Below, one piece after another: positions 59,040 to 64,000 of a stretch of 64,000 nucleotides of DNA (position 1 is the first letter of the stretch; each line of letters opens with the position of its first letter). The DNA comes from Symbioplanes lichenis (GTDB lineage: Bacteria > Actinomycetota > Actinomycetes > Mycobacteriales > Micromonosporaceae), in assembly GCF_030709675.1 (NCBI RefSeq), contig NZ_JAUZQD010000007.1, positions 417,928 through 481,927 of the forward strand, in the 5' to 3' direction. Below the pieces are notes generated by a model. The model was not told where the DNA came from and searched no databases. It worked only from the letters and a program-made list of their open reading frames with translations. The position numbers and the translations under genes were made by a program.

Positions 59040-60731
59040 ATGCGTGATCTGCCTCCTGCCGACTCCGGAAGCCCCGACCACCGGTCAGCCACCCGCTACC
59101 TGACGTGGCTGGCCCGCCGCACTTGGGCCTCCGTCGGTGCCGCCGTCATCTTCGCCGTCCTGTGGATGGTGTGCCAGGCCGTCGTCCCGGCGGTCGTGGG
59201 CCGGGCGATCGACGCCGGCCTGACCCATCACGACGGCGGCGATCTGCTGCTGTGGAGCCTGGTGCTGCTGGGCATCGGCGCGGTGCAGGCGCTGGCCGGT
59301 GTCCTGCGCCACCGGCGGGCGGTCTACAACTGGCTGTCCGCCGCGTTCCGGACGATCCAGGCGTCGGTCCGCAAGTCCGGCAAGCTGGGCGTCGCCCTGC
59401 CGCGCCGGCTCGACGCGGGCGAGGTCGTTGCCATCGGGACGGCCGACATCAGTCACATCGGCAACGCCATCGACATCACCGCCCGGGGCACCGGCTCGGT
59501 GATCGCCGTACTGACCGTCACCGTCCTGCTGCTCTTCACGTCGGTGCCGCTCGGCCTGGTCGTGATCTTCGGCATTCCGCTGCTGACCGCGGTCGTGAGC
59601 CTGCTGATCCGGCCGTTGCACCGCCGTCAGCAGGAATATCGCGAGCAACAGGGTCAGCTCACCGGCCGCGCCACCGATCTGGTCGGCGGTCTGCGGGTAC
59701 TGCGCGGGGTGGGCGGCGAGCCGGTCATGGCCGAGCGCTACCGGGCCGGGTCGCAGTCGCTGCGCGCGGCGGGCCTGCGGGTGGCCCGGGTGGAGGCGCT
59801 GCTCGACGGGGCCCAGGTGCTCGTACCGGGAATCTTCCTGGTGCTGGTGACCTGGCTCGGCGCCCGCTTCGCGCTGGAGGGGCGGATCACCGTGGGCCAG
59901 CTGGTCAGCTTCTACGGGTACGCCGCGTTCCTGGTGTCACCGCTGCGCCAGCTCACCGAGACGATCGACAAGCTGACCCGCGGGCACGTCTCCGGCCGGC
60001 GCGTGGTGGACATGCTGCGCGTGGAGTCGGACCTGCCGGATCCGCCCCGGCCGGTTCCCGTGCCGCGCACCGGCGATCTCGTGGACCCGGTCTCCGGTCT
60101 CGTCGTCCGCGCGGGCCGGGTCACCGCGGTCGCCGCGGCGCAGCCCGCCGACGCGGTCGCCATCGCCGACCGGCTCGGCCGCTACAGCCGCGCCGGCGAC
60201 GGGACGCTGCTGTCGGGCGTACCTCTGAAAGAGCTGGAGCTGGCCGCCGTGCGGGAGCGGATCGTGGTGGTTGACAACGATTCCCGGCTGTTCTCGGGGC
60301 CGCTGCGGGAGGATCTCGATCCGGACGGCACCGGCCGGGCCCCGGCGGCGCTGGCGGCGGCCTCGGCCGACGACGTCGTCGCGGAGCTGCCCGGCGGCCT
60401 GGACAGCGAGGTCGCCGAGCGCGGCCGCAGCTTCTCCGGCGGCCAGCAGCAACGCCTGCGGCTGGCCCGGGCGCTGGTCGCCGATCCGGAGATCCTGGTG
60501 CTGGTCGAGCCGACCAGCGCGGTCGACGCGCACACCGAGGCGCGCATCGCGGACCGGCTCGGACCGGCGCGGCGGGGCCGGACCACCGTCGTCTGCTCCA
60601 CCAGCCCGCTGGTGCTGGACCGGGCGGACCACGTCGTCTATGTCGAGGACGGCGTGGCGGTCGCCGAGGGAACCCATCGCGAGCTGCTGGACAGCAGCCG
60701 CGCCTACGCGAGGACGGTGCTGCGCGAGTGA
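59040..60731 (+). CDS. ABC exporter half-transporter with degenerate nucleotide site
   Basis: 563 residues. Six predicted helices (residues 20-310), then a nucleotide-binding domain in which the Walker A loop is lost (VRAGRVTAVAAAQPADAVAI in place of GxxGxGKS) and Walker B reads ILVLVEPTSAVD (Val for the usual Asp before the Glu). The signature FSGGQQQR (about 466-473) is intact. The H-loop His is replaced (VVCSTSPLVL). It pairs with the downstream subunit, whose defects are complementary. Stop overlaps the next GTG by four bases. Confidence 0.92.
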   Translation: MRDLPPADSGSPDHRSATRYLTWLARRTWASVGAAVIFAVLWMVCQAVVPAVVGRAIDAGLTHHDGGDLLLWSLVLLGIGAVQALAGVLRHRRAVYNWLSAAFRTIQASVRKSGKLGVALPRRLDAGEVVAIGTADISHIGNAIDITARGTGSVIAVLTVTVLLLFTSVPLGLVVIFGIPLLTAVVSLLIRPLHRRQQEYREQQGQLTGRATDLVGGLRVLRGVGGEPVMAERYRAGSQSLRAAGLRVARVEALLDGAQVLVPGIFLVLVTWLGARFALEGRITVGQLVSFYGYAAFLVSPLRQLTETIDKLTRGHVSGRRVVDMLRVESDLPDPPRPVPVPRTGDLVDPVSGLVVRAGRVTAVAAAQPADAVAIADRLGRYSRAGDGTLLSGVPLKELELAAVRERIVVVDNDSRLFSGPLREDLDPDGTGRAPAALAAASADDVVAELPGGLDSEVAERGRSFSGGQQQRLRLARALVADPEILVLVEPTSAVDAHTEARIADRLGPARRGRTTVVCSTSPLVLDRADHVVYVEDGVAVAEGTHRELLDSSRAYARTVLRE

Positions 60732-62485
60732 GCAACGCGCTGCCGGTGGCGGACAGCCACCAGGTACGCAGGTACGCCCGCGATCTGTTCCGCCGCCATC
60801 CCCGGCAGCTCGCTGTCGCCGTGGGACTGCACGCGGCGGCGGCGATCGCCGGGCTGGCCGGGCCCAGGCTGCTCGGCGACCTCGTCCAGTCGATCGAGCA
60901 CGGCTCCGGCTTCGGTGCCGTGGACCGCATCGCCCTCCTCATCGCCGTGTTCATCGTGGCGCAGGCGGTGCTGGTGCGCTTCGCCTACATCCGGTCCGCC
61001 CGCCTCGGCGAGCGCATCCTCGCCGAGCTGCGCGAGGAGTTCGTGGACCGGGTGCTGCGCATCCCACTGTCCACGGTGGAGCGGGCCGGCTCCGGCGACC
61101 TGCTGACCCGGACCTCCCGGGACGTCGACGCGCTGTCGCGGTGCGTCCGGTTCGCGGTGCCCGAGACATTGATCTCGCTGCTCACCGTGGCGCTGGCCGT
61201 GGTGGCGCTGATCCTGGTGAGCCCGCTGCTGGCCCTCCCGCTGCTGATCGCCGTACCGTTGATCGTCTTCTCGGCGCGGTGGTACCTGCGCCGGGCGGCG
61301 GCCGGCTACCTGCGCCAGAACGCGGCCTATTCGCAGGTCACCGATGGCCTCGCGGAGACGGTCGAGGGGGCCCGGACGGTGGACGCCCTGCGGCGCCAGC
61401 GCCAGCGCCTCCGCCGTACGGACGCCGACCTGAGCCGCTCCTGGCAGGCCGAGCGCTACACCCTGTGGCTGCGCACGGTGTGGAGTCCCACGGTCGAGTT
61501 CGGCTACATCCTGCCGGTCGTGGGCACCCTGCTCATCGGCGGCTGGTTCTACTACCAGGGCTGGGTGGACCTGGGTCAGGTGACGTCGGCGGTGCTCTAC
61601 ACGCAGCTGCTCATCGACCCGCTCGACCGGTTCCTCGGCTGGCTCGACGAGCTCCAGGTGGGAGCCGCGTCACTGGCCCGGCTGCTCGGCGTCTCGTTCG
61701 AGACCCCGCCCGCCACCGAGGAGGTGCCGCGGGGGACCGAGATCGTGGCCAAGGACGTCCGGTTCTCGTACGTGGAAGGGCGTGAGGTGTTGCACGGCAT
61801 CTCGCTGACCATCGCGCCGGGGGAGCGGCTGGCGATCGTCGGCCCGTCGGGCGCGGGCAAGTCGACGCTGGGCCGCCTGCTGGCCGGGGTCCACGCGCCC
61901 GGTGCCGGGTCGCTCACCGTCGGCGGGGTCCCGCTCGCGGATCTTCCGCTCGACCGCTTGCGTACGGAGGTCGCGCTCGTCAGTCAGGAACATCACGTCT
62001 TCATGGGCACCCTGCGTGACAACATCGCCATGGTCCGGCCCGGGTCCTCGGCGGCCGATGTCCGGGAGGCGCTCGCCGCGGTGCACGCGCTCAAGTGGGC
62101 GGACGCCCTGCCGGCCGGGATCGACACGCTCGTGGGCGCCGGCGGTGTGCCGTTGTCCGCGGCCCAGGCGCAGCAGGTGGCGCTGGCCCGGCTCGTGCTG
62201 GCCGACCCGCACACCCTGGTGCTGGACGAGGCGACGGCGCTGCTCGACCCGCGGGCGGCGCGTGATCTCGAGCAGTCGCTGGCGGCGGTGCTCCGGGGAC
62301 GTACGGTGGTCGCGATCGCCCACCGCCTCTTCTCCGCGCACGACGCCGACCGGGTCGCGGTGGTCGAGGGCGGGCGGATCACCGAGCTGGGGTCGCACGA
62401 CGAGCTGGTGGCCGCGGGCGGCTCGTACGCCGCGCTGTGGGACTCGTGGCACGGCACGCCGCAGGTACAAGCGGAGCCCGCCTGA
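60728..62485 (+). CDS. ABC exporter half-transporter with intact Walker motifs
   Basis: 585 residues. Six helices, then an ATPase domain with Walker A GPSGAGKST (about 374-382), Walker B TLVLDEATALLD with its catalytic Glu, and H-loop VVAIAHRL. The signature is degenerate: LSAAQAQQ instead of LSGGQ. The complete Walker A/B here faces the intact FSGGQ of its partner, giving one competent and one dead site. GTG start overlaps the upstream gene. The cargo is unknown. Confidence 0.92.
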   Translation: MSNALPVADSHQVRRYARDLFRRHPRQLAVAVGLHAAAAIAGLAGPRLLGDLVQSIEHGSGFGAVDRIALLIAVFIVAQAVLVRFAYIRSARLGERILAELREEFVDRVLRIPLSTVERAGSGDLLTRTSRDVDALSRCVRFAVPETLISLLTVALAVVALILVSPLLALPLLIAVPLIVFSARWYLRRAAAGYLRQNAAYSQVTDGLAETVEGARTVDALRRQRQRLRRTDADLSRSWQAERYTLWLRTVWSPTVEFGYILPVVGTLLIGGWFYYQGWVDLGQVTSAVLYTQLLIDPLDRFLGWLDELQVGAASLARLLGVSFETPPATEEVPRGTEIVAKDVRFSYVEGREVLHGISLTIAPGERLAIVGPSGAGKSTLGRLLAGVHAPGAGSLTVGGVPLADLPLDRLRTEVALVSQEHHVFMGTLRDNIAMVRPGSSAADVREALAAVHALKWADALPAGIDTLVGAGGVPLSAAQAQQVALARLVLADPHTLVLDEATALLDPRAARDLEQSLAAVLRGRTVVAIAHRLFSAHDADRVAVVEGGRITELGSHDELVAAGGSYAALWDSWHGTPQVQAEPA

Positions 62486-62501
62486 ACAGCAGGCGGGCTC
62501 C
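62473..62501. terminator. Bidirectional hairpin between convergent transporters
   Basis: GGAGCCCGCCTG (62473-62484) and CAGGCGGGCTCC (62490-62501) pair perfectly over 12 bases with loop AACAG. The stem includes the last codons and stop of the exporter gene and lies 15 bases before the end of the convergent permease gene. No T-run on either side. Confidence 0.65.
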
Positions 62502-62515
62502 CTCGGGCGCAGCGG

Positions 62516-63772
62516 CTATCTGGCGCCGGTCGCCGCCGATCGGCGCCGGGAGAGCGCGTCGACGCTGGCCGCGAGCAGCAGGATCAGGCCGGTGACGATG
62601 AACTTCGTGCCGGAGCTGAAGCCCATAAGGCCCATGCCGTTGTCGATGACCGCGATCACCGCGCCACCGATGACCGCGTCGAAGACCCGGCCCTTGCCGC
62701 CGAAGAGGCTCGTGCCGCCGATGACGGCCGCGCCGACGGCGTAGAGCAGGACGTTGCTGCCGCCGGAGTTCGGGTCGACCGAGTTGGCCCGGCTGGCGGC
62801 GATGATGCCGCCGATGGCCGCCATGAACGTGCCGATCACGAAGACTGAGATGCGGATCCGGTCGACCGGGATGCCCGCGCGGCGGGCCGCCTCCTTGTTG
62901 CCGCCGACCGCGTAGAGGTGCCGGCCGTAACGGGTGCGGGCCAGCACGAAGGTCCAGACCACCAGGATCACGCCGATGATCGGGGCGACGATCGGCACGC
63001 CCTTCACCGAGATGATCAGCGGGTTGATGCTGCGCTCCTTCGTCAGCACCGCGACGGCCGCGAAGAGCAGGATCGCCAGGCCGGCGACCCGGGCCGCCAC
63101 GATGCCCATCGGCTCGGTGACCAGACCCCGGGACGCCCGCCCGCGGATCTTGGCGAACTGGGCGGCCGCGAAGCCGGCCACGGCGACCACGGCGACGATC
63201 CAGCTCAGGGCGACCGACATGTTGTTGTTGGCCAGGGCGAGGACGAACTTGTCGCGGATCGAGATGTTCTTGCCGCCGCTGAGCAGGACCAGCAGGATGC
63301 CCTGGAAGGCGAGGAAGCCGGCCAGGGTGACGACGAACGACGGGATGCCCAGCTTGGCGCAGAGCCAGCCCAGCACGAAACCGATCACCAGGCCGGTGGC
63401 CAGGGCGACGAGGATGGCGCCCGGCCACGACCAGCCGTGATCGGTGAGCAGGATCGCCATGACCGCGCCGCAGACACCGCTGGCGAAGCCGGCCGACAGG
63501 TCGATCTCGCCGAGCAGGAGGACGAAGACCAGACCCATCGCGATGAAGATGACCGCGGCACCCTGCGAGAACAGGTTGGCGAAGTTCGTGGCGCTGAAGA
63601 ACGTCGGCCGCGCGATGCCGAAGACGAGGCACAGCACGACGAGTCCGAGGATGGCCGGCAGGCTGCCGATGTCGCCGCCGCGGACCCGGCCCCAGTAGTC
63701 GTGCAGGTGGCCGGCGACGGTCGGCTTGACCACCTGGATGTTGCCGGCGGTCTCGGTCGTGGAGGTACTCAT
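62516..63772 (-). CDS. Sugar ABC transporter permease (XylH/RbsC-like)
   Basis: 418 residues, about ten hydrophobic helices. SGLxxG-like FILSx motif is absent, but LLLGEIDLSAGFASGVCGAV, TRYGRHLYAVGGNKEAARRA and AVIGGTSLFGGKGRVFDAVI are the hallmarks of the monosaccharide (CUT2) permease family. ATG 63772 overlaps the ATPase stop (ATGA). Substrate, xylose or another pentose or hexose, is inferred from family only. Confidence 0.92.
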   Translation of the reverse strand: MSTSTTETAGNIQVVKPTVAGHLHDYWGRVRGGDIGSLPAILGLVVLCLVFGIARPTFFSATNFANLFSQGAAVIFIAMGLVFVLLLGEIDLSAGFASGVCGAVMAILLTDHGWSWPGAILVALATGLVIGFVLGWLCAKLGIPSFVVTLAGFLAFQGILLVLLSGGKNISIRDKFVLALANNNMSVALSWIVAVVAVAGFAAAQFAKIRGRASRGLVTEPMGIVAARVAGLAILLFAAVAVLTKERSINPLIISVKGVPIVAPIIGVILVVWTFVLARTRYGRHLYAVGGNKEAARRAGIPVDRIRISVFVIGTFMAAIGGIIAASRANSVDPNSGGSNVLLYAVGAAVIGGTSLFGGKGRVFDAVIGGAVIAVIDNGMGLMGFSSGTKFIVTGLILLLAASVDALSRRRSAATGAR

Positions 63773-64000
63773 GCGGCGGACCCTCCGGGCGTGATGTCGG
63801 GGATGCCGGCGGCGGCGGGCTTCTCGGGCGGCAGGCCGAGGTTGCCGCTGCGGCCGGCCGTGATCAGCTCGACAACCTGGGAGTGGGTGACGTCGGTCGT
63901 CTTGACCTGCGCGGCCGTGCGGCCCAGATAGAGGGCGGCGATCCGGTCGCTGACGGCGAAGACGTCGTTCATGTTGTGCGAGATGAGCACCACGCCCAGG
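63769..64000 (-). CDS. Sugar ABC transporter ATPase, C-terminal end (partial, XylG/RbsA-like)
   Basis: The end of a minus-strand gene whose start lies beyond the window. The visible part, LGVVLISHNMNDVFAVSDRI, is the H-loop region of the second cassette, followed by LYLGRTAAQVKTTDVTHSQV and a Gly/Pro/Ala C-terminus. Its stop overlaps the permease ATG. Confidence 0.9.
   Translation of the reverse strand, partial: LGVVLISHNMNDVFAVSDRIAALYLGRTAAQVKTTDVTHSQVVELITAGRSGNLGLPPEKPAAAGIPDITPGGSAA

Overview
The window is high-GC actinobacterial chromosome. Near-universal GTG/ATG/TTG starts with short GTGA or ATGA overlaps, an S10-spc-alpha ribosomal superoperon, DUF1707 proteins, a conservon-type sensor operon, an F420-type luciferase-like oxidoreductase, a DUF1023 hydrolase and an MmpS-like protein all point to the Micromonosporaceae. 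An Actinoplanes-like genome is my inference; no 16S gene is present to prove it. I found no rRNA, tRNA, transposase, phage or CRISPR locus.

Layout. 1-17.6 kb: the ribosomal block, from the tail of rpsJ through rplC-rplD-rplW-rplB-rpsS-rplV-rpsC-rplP-rpmC-rpsQ, then rplN-rplX-rplE-rpsN-rpsH-rplF-rplR-rpsE-rpmD-rplO, then secY-adk-map, two DUF1707 genes, and infA-rpmJ-rpsM-rpsK-rpsD-rpoA-rplQ. GC-rich hairpins sit at the sub-operon joints (rpsQ|rplN, rplO|secY, rpsD|rpoA, rplQ|truA). 17.6-21.5 kb: truA, a small membrane protein, an RsmC-like methyltransferase and an ABC-F ATPase. 21.45-27.15 kb: a thiamine operon (TPP riboswitch, thiE, thiO, thiS, thiG, a second ThiE/TenI-like gene, thiD, then a terminator-like hairpin and thiC). 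27.3-33.6 kb: a membrane protein with a RISAP-repeat tail, then a divergent NMT1/THI5-type ABC importer with an LLM oxidoreductase and a cupin.

33.7-41.4 kb: a periplasmic-binding lipoprotein, a four-gene conservon (NIT-domain sensor kinase, roadblock protein, DUF742, GTPase) and a convergent HemD-like/winged-helix regulator preceded by a small coupled ORF. 41.7-48.8 kb: rplM-rpsI, glmM, an aminotransferase, an MmpS-like protein and glmS (glmM and glmS supply amino sugar for peptidoglycan). 48.8-58.7 kb: a WXG100-like/DUF1023 pair, then acpS, nnr, alr, an alpha/beta hydrolase, tsaE, ung, tsaB, a 38-codon repeat micro-ORF, rimI and tsaD; this places the t6A tRNA-modification genes beside cell-wall and metabolite-repair genes. 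58.7-64 kb: a small conserved protein, a heterodimeric ABC exporter with one degenerate ATP site, and the end of a XylGH-type sugar importer.

The least expected signals are non-coding or very small: a 320-bp array of about 40 degenerate octamers between ung and tsaB; the 38-codon KAPG-repeat ORF joined to tsaB and rimI by ATGA overlaps on both sides; four other short-period intergenic tandem arrays; two DnaA-box-like sites 32 bp apart upstream of acpS; and four genes (glmS, acpS, alr, tsaB) whose -10-like hexamer lies 6-7 bases before the start codon, as expected of leaderless mRNAs.
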